From the NCBI GenBank assembly GCA_031277855.1, contig JAITLO010000043.1:1-64000 (forward strand): a stretch of DNA of 64,000 bases. The letters are read 5' to 3'. Made by a program: the position numbers and the translations under genes. Positions 27,330 to 35,323 of this stretch are shown in pieces. The number at the start of each line of letters is the position of its first letter. Within the stretch, counting starts at the first letter, position 1. Under the pieces are notes generated by a model. That model was not told the DNA's origin and did not search any database. It saw nothing but the letters and a program-made list of their open reading frames with translations. Source of the stretch: Acidovorax sp. (GTDB lineage Bacteria; Pseudomonadota; Gammaproteobacteria; Burkholderiales; Burkholderiaceae_C).

Positions 27330-28375
27330 CCCAAGACGCCAACGCCCCCCGCCCTGCTTCCTCCGCTCCTGTGCGCACGGCACGTGCACCCGCTGCCCGC
27401 AAACCCCTGCTGGTGGCCGGCGCCGTCGCTGCGGCGGTGCTGGTTTTCATAGGCTGGGGTTTCTGGAAAGCGGCCCAGCCACCGGCCCCTTATTTCCAGG
27501 GCCAGATGGAAGCCCAGGAGGCCGATATCGCCCCCAAGGTCACGGCCCGCATCAGCAAGCTGCTGGTGACCGAGGGTCAGAAGATCCAGGTTGGTGATCT
27601 GCTGATCGAAATGGACAGCCCCGAGGTCCAGGCCAAGCTGGCCCAGGCACAGGCCGCCAAGGACGCAGCCCAGGCCGTGGCCGACAAGGCCAACCGTGGC
27701 GCCCGCCCGCAGGAAGTGGAAATGGCCCGCATGAACTGGCAGCGCGCCCAGGCTGCGGCCGAGCTGGCCAAGACCTCCTACGACCGTGTGCAAAGCCTGT
27801 TCAACCAGGGCCTGGTGGCTGCGCAAAAACGCGATGAGGCCCAGACCAACTGGCGCGCCTCAGCCGCCGCCGCCCAGGCTGCCAAGGCCCAATACGACAT
27901 GGCCGCCATCGGCGCCCGCATGGAAGACAAATCCGCCGCCGCGGCCCAGGCCCGCCAAGTGGACGGCGTGATTGCCGAGGTCAAGGCGGCCGAGGCCGAA
28001 ACCCAGTTGCGCAGCCCGGTTGCCGGCGAAGTGAGCAATGTGCTGGCCAAAGTGGGCGAGCTCTCGCCCCAGGGTGTGAGCGTGGTCACCGTGGTCGATC
28101 TGAACGACCAATGGGTGGTGCTGAATGTGCGCGAAGACTTTTTGCAGCGCTTTGCCGTGGGCAGCAAGTTCAGAGGCAAGCTGCCGGCCCTGGGTGGGCG
28201 CAGTGCTGAATTCAGCGTGTACTACGTGGGCGTGCTGCCGGACTTTGCCACCTGGCGCGCCACACGCGGCAGCCAGGGCTTTGACGCCCGCACCTTTGAG
28301 ATACGCGCCCGCCCGGCCCAGCCCATTGAAGGCGCACGCCCCGGCATGAGCGTGATTGTGGAAGGCGGCGCGTGA
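27326..28375 (+). CDS. HlyD/EmrA-type periplasmic adaptor
   Basis: 349 residues. One N-terminal TM segment (residues 28-46, VAGAVAAAVLVFIGWGFWKA) is followed by the biotinyl-lipoyl half (GQMEAQEADIAPKVTARISK), a coiled-coil hairpin (about 85-185), the second lipoyl half (LRSPVAGEVSNVLAKVGELS) and a beta-barrel domain. It links the inner-membrane permeases to the TolC-like channel, as does YbhG/YhiI. It overlaps the neighbouring genes by four bases on both sides. Confidence 0.92.
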   Translation: MTQDANAPRPASSAPVRTARAPAARKPLLVAGAVAAAVLVFIGWGFWKAAQPPAPYFQGQMEAQEADIAPKVTARISKLLVTEGQKIQVGDLLIEMDSPEVQAKLAQAQAAKDAAQAVADKANRGARPQEVEMARMNWQRAQAAAELAKTSYDRVQSLFNQGLVAAQKRDEAQTNWRASAAAAQAAKAQYDMAAIGARMEDKSAAAAQARQVDGVIAEVKAAEAETQLRSPVAGEVSNVLAKVGELSPQGVSVVTVVDLNDQWVVLNVREDFLQRFAVGSKFRGKLPALGGRSAEFSVYYVGVLPDFATWRATRGSQGFDARTFEIRARPAQPIEGARPGMSVIVEGGA

Positions 28376-29559
28376 GCGCATTCGCTGCCAGCCTGCGCCG
28401 TGAATGGGGGCTGCTGACCAGCCGCCCCTGGGATATGGCCATGGTCAGCTGGGTGCCGCTGCTGGCCATGGCACTGATGTGCTGGATTTTTGCCGCCGGC
28501 CAGCCCTATGGCCTGCCGATTGCGGTGTGGAATGAAGACCACAGCGCCCTGTCGCGCCAGCTGGAGCGCATGCTGCAGGCCACGCCCGGGCTGTCGGTAC
28601 AGCGCCATGTGCTCAACGCCCATGAGGCCGAAGATGCGCTGCAGCGCACCGATGTGTACGGCGTGGTGCATATCCCGCCGGACTTTGCCCGCGATGTGAA
28701 GCGCGGCACGGCCGCTACCGTCACCCTGCTGCACAACGCCCAGCTGGCCACCCATTCCAGCCTGCTGCAGCGTGATCTGAAGCAGGTGGTGGGCACGCTG
28801 TCCGCCGGCGTGGAAATGCAGGCCCGCGCCAAGCGCGGCGACCCACACCAGGTGCTGCAGGTGCGCATGGAGCCCATCAAAACCCAGTTAGTGGCGCTAT
28901 TCAATGTATCCACCAATTACGAGGCTTTTCTGGCGGCGGCGCTGATCCCGGCGCTGCTGCACATTCTGGCCATGACGGCGGGCGCCTGGTCCGTGGGCCG
29001 CGAGCTGCGCGACAGCACGCTGGGGCAGTGGCTGCAGGCCCACGGCGTGGAAAAGCCCGGGCTGCTGCAGGTGGCCGGCGCTTTATCGGCCAAGCTGCTG
29101 CCGCCGGCCGTGATGCTGTGGGCCAGCACCATGGTCTGCCTGGTGTATCTCTCGCAGCTGCGTGGCTGGACCGTGGCCGGCAGCCTGGCCTGGATGGCCG
29201 TGGGCCTGGCGGCGCTGACCGTGCTCAGCCTGGCCCTTGGCGCGGCACTGGCAGCCATCACCTTGTCGCTGCGCACCGCGCTGTCGGGTGCCGGTCTGCT
29301 GTCGGCGCCGGCCTTTGCCTTTAGCGGCGTGGGCTTTCCGCTGCTGGCCATGACACCGGCCGCCAGCGGCTGGGCGCTGTCCATGCCCTATACCCATTAC
29401 GCCCGCCTGCAGCTGCAGCAGTGGCAGATGGGCGCGCCCGTGGCCCAGACCCTGCCCGTGGTCTGCGGCCTGCTGCTGGCCACACTGGTGTTGTTGGCAC
29501 TGTCCAGCGCCGGCCTGTTGCGCGGCCTGGCCCATCCCGAGAAATGGGGCGGTCGATGA
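28372..29559 (+). CDS. ABC-2 type permease (YbhS/YhhJ-like), first copy
   Basis: 395 residues. TM1 is at residues 20-42, then a large periplasmic loop with LERMLQATPGLSVQRHVLNA and PPDFARDVKRGTAATVTLLH. Five further TM segments run from about residue 180. The GTG start at 28372 is coupled to the adaptor stop (GTGA). Such permeases require a separate ATP-binding subunit, and none is present in this operon. The next gene is a paralogue, so the pair may form a heterodimer. Confidence 0.9.
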   Translation: MSAFAASLRREWGLLTSRPWDMAMVSWVPLLAMALMCWIFAAGQPYGLPIAVWNEDHSALSRQLERMLQATPGLSVQRHVLNAHEAEDALQRTDVYGVVHIPPDFARDVKRGTAATVTLLHNAQLATHSSLLQRDLKQVVGTLSAGVEMQARAKRGDPHQVLQVRMEPIKTQLVALFNVSTNYEAFLAAALIPALLHILAMTAGAWSVGRELRDSTLGQWLQAHGVEKPGLLQVAGALSAKLLPPAVMLWASTMVCLVYLSQLRGWTVAGSLAWMAVGLAALTVLSLALGAALAAITLSLRTALSGAGLLSAPAFAFSGVGFPLLAMTPAASGWALSMPYTHYARLQLQQWQMGAPVAQTLPVVCGLLLATLVLLALSSAGLLRGLAHPEKWGGR

Positions 29560-30701
29560 ATATGCCCCCATCTCCTGGTTTCTGGCGGCTGTGGCGAGAC
29601 AGCCTTTGGGGCCTGCTGCGCGACAAGGGCGCGGTGCTGCTGCTGTTTGGCGCACCGTTGCTGTATGGCTTTTTCTACCCCTGGTTCTATGGCCTGCAGG
29701 TGGTGCAGCGCGTGCCCGTGGCCGTGGTGGTGCAGGACAACTCCAACCTGGCGCGGCAGATGCTGCGCTTTGCCCAGGCCAGCCCGCGCATAGACCCGCA
29801 ATTGGTCACCGGCGATGAAGGCGAGGCCCGCGAGGCCTTGCTGCGCGGCGAGGTCATGGGCTATGCCCTGCTGCCCCGCGACCTCAAGCGCGAGGTGGTG
29901 CGCAGTAGCAACGTGGTGGTGCCGGTCTATGCCAATGGCGCCTATCCGCTGGTGAGCAAACAGGTGCAGTACGGCTTTGCCGAAGCCTTTGGCACGGTGT
30001 CCGCCGGCATTGAGATCAAGCGGCTTTCTGCCAGCGGCCAGAGCGCGCTGCAGGCCGCCAGCAGCCGCTCGCCCGTCAATGCCCAGGCGATTGCGCTGTT
30101 CAACCCCACCGAGGGCTATGGCAGCTTTGTCGTGGCCGCCGTGGCGATTCTCATCCTGCAGCAAACCCTGTTGATGGGCGCAGCGCTGACGGTGGGTACC
30201 TGGCGCGAGCAAGGCCTGGCCCATGCCAGTGCCACCCACTGGCTGGCGCGGCTCTGTGCGTTTTGCGTGCCGGGCTGGCTGGCAGGACTGCTGTACTTTG
30301 GTTGGATCTTCATCTGGCAGGACTACCCACGCGGCGGCAACCCTGGCGGCGCCCTGCTGTTGCTGGCCTGTTTTGTGCCCGCCGTGGCCGGCTGCGCCTC
30401 CCTGCTCGGCTGGTGGTTGGCCAACCGCGAACGCGCCCTGCAGGTGGTGTTGTTCACCTCTATCCCACTGGCCTTTGTGGGCGGCTTTACCTGGCCGGTG
30501 GAAGCCCTGCCCCAGCTGCTGCAATGGCTGCGCTGGCTCTCGCCCAGCACGGCGGGCATTCAGGCATCGCTGCGGCTGAACCAGATCGGCGCTCCGCTGG
30601 ATGCCGCCCTGCCCCATATGGCCTGGCTGGCCAGCATCGCTCTGCTGACCTGGGCCTGCATGCTGTGGCTGGGAACGCGGCGGCCCCAAAAAACTGCATA
30701 A
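29556..30701 (+). CDS. ABC-2 type permease, second copy
   Basis: 381 residues, paralogous in layout to the preceding gene: TM1 near residues 25-45, a periplasmic domain with VPVAVVVQDNSNLARQMLRF, then five TM segments from about residue 190. The start at 29556 overlaps the previous stop by four bases. Gene order TolC, HlyD, permease, permease resembles ybhGFSR-type exporters but without the ATPase. The operon appears to end here; gloA begins 100 bases later with its own ribosome binding site. Confidence 0.9.
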   Translation: MNMPPSPGFWRLWRDSLWGLLRDKGAVLLLFGAPLLYGFFYPWFYGLQVVQRVPVAVVVQDNSNLARQMLRFAQASPRIDPQLVTGDEGEAREALLRGEVMGYALLPRDLKREVVRSSNVVVPVYANGAYPLVSKQVQYGFAEAFGTVSAGIEIKRLSASGQSALQAASSRSPVNAQAIALFNPTEGYGSFVVAAVAILILQQTLLMGAALTVGTWREQGLAHASATHWLARLCAFCVPGWLAGLLYFGWIFIWQDYPRGGNPGGALLLLACFVPAVAGCASLLGWWLANRERALQVVLFTSIPLAFVGGFTWPVEALPQLLQWLRWLSPSTAGIQASLRLNQIGAPLDAALPHMAWLASIALLTWACMLWLGTRRPQKTA

Positions 30702-30801
30702 AAAAGACCTCTACCCATTGCCACACCGGCATCAGCAGCTATCAACTTCATAGGTGTTACCGGTGTGTGTTTTCCATCCCAAGCCTGCGCTTGGAGGCAC
30801 A

Positions 30802-31251
30802 ATGGGTGGCATGACTATGCGATTCCTCCACACGATGCTGCGCGTGGGCAACCTCCAGCGCTCGATTGACTTCTACACCCAGGTGATCGGCATGCAACTG
30901 CTGCGCACCTCGGAAAACCCCGAGTACAAGTACTCGCTGGCCTTTCTGGGCTTTGAAGGCGGCAACCCCGGCCAGGCCGAAATCGAGCTGACCTACAACT
31001 GGGGCACGGAAAGCTATGAACTGGGCACGGCCTATGGCCATATCGCCCTGGGCGTGCCCGATGCTTATGCGGCCTGCGAAAAAATCAAGGCCGCCGGCGG
31101 CGCCGTCACCCGCGAGGCCGGCCCCGTCAAGGGCGGCAGCACGGTGATTGCTTTTGTGACGGACCCGGACGGCTACAAAATCGAGCTGATCCAGGAAAAC
31201 TCCCGAAAGCACGCTGCAGGCTCCACGGCAGACCCCTTGCGCAGCGCCTGA
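30802..31251 (+). CDS. gloA: Lactoylglutathione lyase (glyoxalase I)
   Basis: Isomerises the methylglyoxal-glutathione hemithioacetal to lactoylglutathione. About 149 residues; the core [20 protein letters not shown] and [20 protein letters not shown] are near-identical to E. coli GloA. Metal ligands expected at H (LHTML), E (AEIELTYN), H (YGHIALGV) and E (KIELIQ) are all present. The start at 30802 follows GGAGG by four bases; ATGs at 30811 and 30817 give the shorter form common in the family. The C-terminal tail of about 13 residues is longer than in E. coli. Confidence 0.96.
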   Translation: MGGMTMRFLHTMLRVGNLQRSIDFYTQVIGMQLLRTSENPEYKYSLAFLGFEGGNPGQAEIELTYNWGTESYELGTAYGHIALGVPDAYAACEKIKAAGGAVTREAGPVKGGSTVIAFVTDPDGYKIELIQENSRKHAAGSTADPLRSA

Positions 31252-31267
31252 ACCGGCTTCCTGCGTC

Positions 31268-31298
31268 GCTTGGCTCAGCTCCGTCGACTGAGCCAAGC
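31268..31298 (+). terminator. Stem-loop after gloA
   Basis: A perfect 11-bp inverted repeat, GCTTGGCTCAG and CTGAGCCAAGC with a 9-base loop, starts 17 bases after the gloA stop. It lacks a strong T-run (ATCTGGTGCTTCTCTT), so it may be a weak or Rho-assisted terminator or a mRNA-stabilising stem. Confidence 0.55.
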
Positions 31299-31435
31299 AT
31301 CTGGTGCTTCTCTTCTCCCTCATCACCACACAGACCGTCAACCAAGGCCCTGGGCCAGGCGTTGATCCGCTGAGCGGTCTGTGAGACGGCTACACCAACA
31401 AACACCGAGGCATCCCAAGCCTGTCTGGAGGGAAT

Positions 31436-31807
31436 ATGAAGCAATGGATTGGCATGGCCGCAGCCTTGCTGCTGTGTGCATGCGCTGCCACCACGCCGCT
31501 GCAAGCCTGGCAAAGCAGCAGTTCCCAGGCTGCCGAAAGCGGCCGTATCAAATGGTCGGACTACTATGCCGACAAATACACACAGCTGGCCCAAACCAAA
31601 AGCTTTGCGGGAAAGTCGGATCTGATGAAGCTGGCCTCGCAACTGGTGGACAAGTCCAAGGAATATGAGTCAGGTCATATCTCCAAGGACCAGTTTGAAT
31701 CGGCCCGGCGTAACGAGCAGACCGAGGTGCAGGCCTTGCAGGAGCGAGCCGATGCACGCCGCCGCGCCGCATGGGCTGCTTCCCTGGGCGGGGGCGCCTA
31801 CAAATAA
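31436..31807 (+). CDS. Small secreted or lipoprotein, unknown function
   Basis: 123 residues. The N-terminus MKQWIGMAAALLLCACAATT is a signal peptide with a possible lipobox (LCAC). The rest is a polar helical domain with Lys/Gln-rich and Glu/Arg-rich coiled-coil character (QTEVQALQERADARRRAAWA). GGAGG lies six bases before the ATG. I do not recognise a family. It stands alone between gloA and a convergent PhzF-type gene. Confidence 0.75.
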   Translation: MKQWIGMAAALLLCACAATTPLQAWQSSSSQAAESGRIKWSDYYADKYTQLAQTKSFAGKSDLMKLASQLVDKSKEYESGHISKDQFESARRNEQTEVQALQERADARRRAAWAASLGGGAYK

Positions 31808-31852
31808 GCCGCCGGCCCATGGGTGCCAGCCAGTGACGTTGGCGTGAACGGG

Positions 31853-32656
31853 TTAGATGGTGATGCTGCCGCTCAGATAGCGAACGCAGTGGCCAGCCAC
31901 CTCGACACTCGAGGGCTTCACTTCGCAAAACAGCGTGCCCGAGCGCCGCGATGCCTGGTGGGCCACCAGGCTGTTCCTGCCTAACTGCGCCGCCCAATAA
32001 GGCGCGAGCGCAGCATGGATGGAGCCGGTGACAGGATCCTCCTCTCCGCCATTGGCAGGCCAGAAATAGCGGCTGACAAAGTCATAGGGGGCGCCGGCAT
32101 CCGCAGGCGCCGTGACCACCACATCCAGCGGCCCCAGCGTCTGGAGGCGCGCGAGATCGGGCTTGACTGCGCGCACCTGCGCCTGCGAGGCATAAACCGC
32201 CACATAGGCTTGCTGGTTCACCAGATAAGCCTGTGGTGCCGGCGTGAGCCCTTCGCGCAGCGCGGCGGGCACTGCATCCAGGGGCTGTGCGTCGCGGCGG
32301 GGGAAAACCATGCGTATGCGTCCCCCATCCTCCTGGCTTGCAGTGAGCTTGCCTACTGCAGCCGCCCAGAAGGTGATGTGCTGCAGCCCAGGAGTTGCCC
32401 CAAAGAGCACAAAGGCACTGGCCAGCGTGGCATGGCCACAGAAGTCGATTTCCTGAAGGGGCGAGAACCAGCGGATCTCATAGGCATTGCGCTCGTTGCT
32501 CCAGACCAGAAAGGCGGTTTCCGACAGATTGTTTTCTGTCGCAATGGCCTGCAGCGTGGCTGTGGGCAGCCATGCCTCCAGGGGGACCACGGCGGCCTGG
32601 TTGCCCTTGAATTGCTCCGTTGTGAACGCGTCGATGATGTGGATGGGTAGTTGCAT
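31853..32656 (-). CDS. PhzF-family isomerase
   Basis: 267 residues. The PhzF/diaminopimelate-epimerase-like fold begins PIHIIDAFTTEQFKGNQAAV; the catalytic Glu is in NNLSETAFL and a conserved HATL in EIDFCGHATLASAFVLFG. Relatives such as YddE act on unknown isomerisation substrates, with PhzF itself in phenazine synthesis. No other phenazine genes are here, so a general-metabolism YddE-like role is more likely. Confidence 0.9.
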   Translation of the reverse strand: MQLPIHIIDAFTTEQFKGNQAAVVPLEAWLPTATLQAIATENNLSETAFLVWSNERNAYEIRWFSPLQEIDFCGHATLASAFVLFGATPGLQHITFWAAAVGKLTASQEDGGRIRMVFPRRDAQPLDAVPAALREGLTPAPQAYLVNQQAYVAVYASQAQVRAVKPDLARLQTLGPLDVVVTAPADAGAPYDFVSRYFWPANGGEEDPVTGSIHAALAPYWAAQLGRNSLVAHQASRRSGTLFCEVKPSSVEVAGHCVRYLSGSITI

Positions 32657-32824
32657 GGCACACAGGGCTTGTCAGCCGATTTTCTAGAAGCTTGGGCGCA
32701 AAGCTCTGGCATCCCAGCTGCAAAGCAAACGGCGCCAGAGGGGAAAATTCTACGGTGGCACCCCAGGCCGCACCTGGTACAGATGAAGGTATTACAGCGC
32801 CATACAGATGCCGGCTCCAGCAAC

Positions 32825-32848
32825 AAAAAAGCCCGCGATAGCGGGCTT
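32825..32848 (-). terminator. Intrinsic terminator after the OmpA-domain gene
   Basis: On the minus strand the stem AAGCCCGC-TAT-CGCGGGCTT is followed by TTTTT. It lies about 60 bases past the stop of the OmpA-domain gene. Confidence 0.85.
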
Positions 32849-32909
32849 GCGGCTTGGAGGCAAACGCCCCGGTCTTGGTTGACAGACCGGGAGTGCCTGC
32901 ACAGCAGGC

Positions 32910-33470
32910 TTATTCGATCACCGAGACTTCCACGCGGCGGGCTTCGGCGTTGCTGCCGTCGGCCTGGGTTTGCTCGGGCTTGCGCAGCTCGATATTGGCC
33001 ATGTTCACGCCCAGGGTCACGATGGCATCGCGCACGGCAATGGCGCGGCGCTTGGCCAGCTCGGCATTCAGGGCTGCATCGCCTGTGCCGTCGTGAAAGC
33101 CTGCCACCGCCAGCTTTTTGTCGCGCTGGTTGGCAATGCGCACCACATCGGCCAGTGCGTCATCGGCACCGGCGGCCAGCTCTGCGCTGCCGGTGGCAAA
33201 GTAGAACTTGACCACGCCCTGGTCCACACGGATGTAGGCGCCTTCACCCTCTTCCACCGCGCCTGCAGCCAGGGCCGGGGGCACGCCTTGGTTGGCCACT
33301 GCGGCGTCCATGGGAGCCGGGGCATTGCTAGACACAGTGCCACGCCCTTGGGCCACAGAGCGGTACACCACCGAGCCCACCACGGTGCTTACGATCAGGA
33401 GCACAAGAGCAAAAACAAAGCCCAGGGCAAAGCGTTGTTGGCTGTCGTCATCGGATGTGTTGAAGGCCAT
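32910..33470 (-). CDS. OmpA-domain membrane protein
   Basis: 186 residues. One TM segment at about residues 15-37 (FALGFVFALVLLIVSTVVGS) is followed by a linker, then an OmpA/MotB-like peptidoglycan-binding domain from about 85 (VKFYFATGSAELAAGADDAL, LAVAGFHDGTGDAALNAELA, KRRAIAVRDAI). The TM is uncleaved, so it is an inner-membrane-anchored protein binding the cell wall, not a porin. No stator or type VI genes are nearby. The function is unknown. Confidence 0.85.
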   Translation of the reverse strand: MAFNTSDDDSQQRFALGFVFALVLLIVSTVVGSVVYRSVAQGRGTVSSNAPAPMDAAVANQGVPPALAAGAVEEGEGAYIRVDQGVVKFYFATGSAELAAGADDALADVVRIANQRDKKLAVAGFHDGTGDAALNAELAKRRAIAVRDAIVTLGVNMANIELRKPEQTQADGSNAEARRVEVSVIE

Positions 33471-33654
33471 GTTGAGATTCTCCAGAGATATGTTGTGTGA
33501 TGTTGGAAGTTGTGCCGTCAGCCTGCTGCCTCCCTCCTGCTTGCAGCGGCGGCCCCAGCATGGTGCAGCCCCAGGCTGGCGGGGCGTATTCTAGAGATTC
33601 CATGTATCAGATTGTTAATACCCTGTTGCTGCACATGCAGAGGAACCTGTGACT

Positions 33655-34332
33655 TTAGCGGTTGGATGCTGCCAGCACACCGCCTGCAGCAATAAAGGCG
33701 CCACCGGTGACGCGGTGAAACCAGCGCCCCGCAGCGCCATGCTGCAGCCGGGCCAAAAAAGTGGCGCCGCACAGGCTGTAGGCGAACATGATGCAGCCAT
33801 CCAAGACCAGCCAGGTCAGTGCAAGCACACCCAGCTGCCCTGCCACCGGTGCGCTGGCATCCATGAATTGTGGGAACAGCGCGCTGAAGAACAGCAGATC
33901 TTTGGGATTGCCAATCCCCACCACAAAGCCTTTGCGATACAGCGGCCCCCAGGTGCGCCATATGGACAAATTGCCAGAGGACGACTGTTCCGCAGGCTGT
34001 TCTCCCAGGGGCTTTGCAGACTGCGCCGCCGCCGATGCATTCTTGTCGCCCTGCTGGCGCCAGGTGCTGATGCCCAGGTACAGCAAATAGGCTGCGCCTG
34101 CCCATTTGATGGCCTGGAACAGCATGTCTGACGCGGCAATCACCGCACCCAGACCCAGCGCCGACAGGCCCATCAATGTCATCGACGCCGTCATGCCGCC
34201 AACAATGGTGGCCAGCGCTGGCCGCACGCCATAGCGCGCAGCGTGGGTGGCGCACAGCAATGCAGAAGGCCCGGGTGATGCAATCACCGCCCCAGCCAAA
34301 GAGACATACAACAACCAAGTGTGCAAAGACAT
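33655..34332 (-). CDS. LysE/RhtB-family amino-acid exporter
   Basis: 225 residues with about six TM segments. The start MSLHTWLLYVSLAGAVIASP and GPSALLCATHAARYGVRPAL give the family signature (xxSPGPSAL), and VGIGNPKDLLFFSALFPQF is the conserved fourth region. An Ala/Gln/Ser-rich loop (about residues 100-130) is longer than in most relatives. The start at 34332 is chosen for the TM1 placement. The stop is 184 bases from the OmpA-domain start on the same strand. It is divergent from the first micro-peptide unit, whose promoter-like element lies about 100 bases upstream. Confidence 0.9.
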   Translation of the reverse strand: MSLHTWLLYVSLAGAVIASPGPSALLCATHAARYGVRPALATIVGGMTASMTLMGLSALGLGAVIAASDMLFQAIKWAGAAYLLYLGISTWRQQGDKNASAAAQSAKPLGEQPAEQSSSGNLSIWRTWGPLYRKGFVVGIGNPKDLLFFSALFPQFMDASAPVAGQLGVLALTWLVLDGCIMFAYSLCGATFLARLQHGAAGRWFHRVTGGAFIAAGGVLAASNR

Positions 34333-34432
34333 AAGTCTGCGGGTTTCAGGCAAAAAAGCATTGTAGGCAGGGGCTGCAAGCATGCGCTGCGGCAAGTCTT
34401 TTGGCGTGCCCGGAATTTTTTGTGATCCCGCT

Positions 34433-34459
34433 GTCAACCACGCGGTGCAGTCCTGCGTT
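34433..34459 (+). promoter_or_regulatory. Promoter-like element of micro-peptide unit 1
   Basis: GTCAAC (34433-34438), 17 bases, CGTT (34456-34459). The same two blocks with exactly the same spacing precede the other two units. The AAC plus CGT pair at 16-17 base spacing is the pattern recognised by ECF sigma factors. The ATG follows 29 bases after the start of CGTT. Confidence 0.65.
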
Positions 34460-34484
34460 GTAGAAGCACAAGGAGAAATCGACC

Positions 34485-34559
34485 ATGTCCCACACCGCAG
34501 CTCTGTCCGCCTGGCCCAACGACGATCGCGATCGCAAACGCAGCCCTGCTCGCCTGTAA
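34485..34559 (+). CDS. Conserved 24-residue micro-peptide, copy 1
   Basis: 24 codons, starts MSHTAALSAWPN and ends DDRDRKRSPARL. It shares the core LSAWPxDxRDRKRxPA with two tandem copies downstream. CACAAGGAG at 34467-34475 is a near-perfect ribosome binding site nine bases before the ATG. No signal or TM segment; the C-terminal half is highly charged (Asp/Arg/Lys). A perfect-stem terminator is at 34632-34658. Third-position differences relative to the other copies are mainly silent, so protein-level selection is likely. I do not recognise the family, and no function can be assigned. Confidence 0.8.
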   Translation: MSHTAALSAWPNDDRDRKRSPARL

Positions 34560-34631
34560 GCAGCGTGCGCAGGCTGTTGGCCTGTAACTGCCATCCAACG
34601 GCGCTCTCAAGCCCTTGTCACCTCTTTTACA

Positions 34632-34658
34632 AAAAAGCCCGCAGTCTGCGGGCTTTTT
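34632..34658 (+). terminator. Terminator of micro-peptide unit 1
   Basis: AGCCCGCA-GTC-TGCGGGCT stem of eight pairs preceded by an A-run and followed by TTTTT, 72 bases past the stop codon. The 3' untranslated stretch shares TTGGCCTGT, CCAT and GGCGCTCTC-like blocks with unit 2. Confidence 0.93.
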
Positions 34659-34742
34659 GCTGCCTGCTCTCTTTCTTGCGTAGCAAGACTGAAACAGGGG
34701 GATGTATCCGGCTTATTTCTTCGCTTTTCCCCGCTCTGCCCT

Positions 34743-34769
34743 GTCAACCGCCCGTCTTGCTGCGGCGTT
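34743..34769 (+). promoter_or_regulatory. Promoter-like element of micro-peptide unit 2
   Basis: GTCAAC (34743-34748), 17 bases, CGTT (34766-34769), identical blocks and spacing to units 1 and 3. The ATG is 31 bases after the start of CGTT. Confidence 0.65.
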
Positions 34770-34796
34770 ATGCAAGTACACAAGGAGTGAATTTGT

Positions 34797-34871
34797 ATGA
34801 ACACCACCGCCATTCTGTCTGCCTGGCCTGACGACGAACGCGATCGCAAGCGCAGCCCCGCTCACCTGTAA
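34797..34871 (+). CDS. Conserved 24-residue micro-peptide, copy 2
   Basis: 24 codons, starts MNTTAILSAWPD and ends DERDRKRSPAHL. CACAAGGAG at 34779-34787 gives the same ribosome binding site. Against copy 1 the core differs mostly in silent third positions (TCC/TCT, CCC/CCT, AAA/AAG, CCT/CCC) with conservative replacements (D/E, N/D). Only the first six residues diverge. Its 3' untranslated region is longer (about 130 bases) and includes a GATGAC/GTCATC hairpin before the terminator. Function unknown. Confidence 0.8.
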   Translation: MNTTAILSAWPDDERDRKRSPAHL

Positions 34872-35002
34872 GCGTAGCTTGTTGCAGCGCTTTGGCCTGT
34901 CTTGGCCATGCAGCGCTCTCTGCCTTCACAGGGATGACTTGTTCTTCGATGTCATCTTTTGTCAGCCCTAGCCCCTCAGAGGTGTTTGCTCCATCTGCCA
35001 TC

Positions 35003-35024
35003 AGCCCGCTTGTGCGGGCTTTTT
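35003..35024 (+). terminator. Terminator of micro-peptide unit 2
   Basis: AGCCCGC-TTGT-GCGGGCT stem followed by TTTT then GCTTTC. The stem is the same 7-base core as in unit 1. Confidence 0.9.
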
Positions 35025-35106
35025 GCTTTCCACGCTCAGGCTTGGTGCACACCTACAAGGCAGATACAAATCACAACTTCTCATGCATTTTCTTGCAGCA
35101 CTCCCC

Positions 35107-35133
35107 GTCAACGCGTTCCTGGCTCAGCACGTT
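35107..35133 (+). promoter_or_regulatory. Promoter-like element of micro-peptide unit 3
   Basis: GTCAAC (35107-35112), 17 bases, CGTT (35130-35133). The ATG is 30 bases after the start of CGTT. The sequences between the blocks are unlike those of units 1 and 2, so the conserved blocks are not just recent duplication. Confidence 0.65.
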
Positions 35134-35159
35134 AAACAAGCACAAGGAGTGAAAACCAC

Positions 35160-35234
35160 ATGCAACTTTTCGCAACACTGTCCGCCTGGCCTGAAGACGA
35201 ACGTGATCGCAAGCGCGCCCCTGCACGCCTGTAG
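35160..35234 (+). CDS. Conserved 24-residue micro-peptide, copy 3
   Basis: 24 codons, starts MQLFATLSAWPE and ends DERDRKRAPARL. CACAAGGAG at 35141-35149. The most diverged copy: first residues QLF, SPA replaced by APA, stop TAG rather than TAA. The core stays fixed while third positions change (CGC/CGT, GCT/GCA). The next gene on either strand is phaB on the opposite strand, so the peptide is not a leader of a downstream gene. Confidence 0.8.
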   Translation: MQLFATLSAWPEDERDRKRAPARL

Positions 35235-35323
35235 TTTGTCGAAAGGTAGTGGCGACCCTCAGCTGACCCGGTAGCCTTTTTGCCGCGCACAGTTGCGCCG
35301 CCCATGACGTTGTTCCACCCCAT

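Noticed and set aside
31853..32656. Phenazine biosynthesis role for the PhzF-type gene
   Set aside because: No other phz genes are present; PhzF-fold proteins are common as single genes with other roles.
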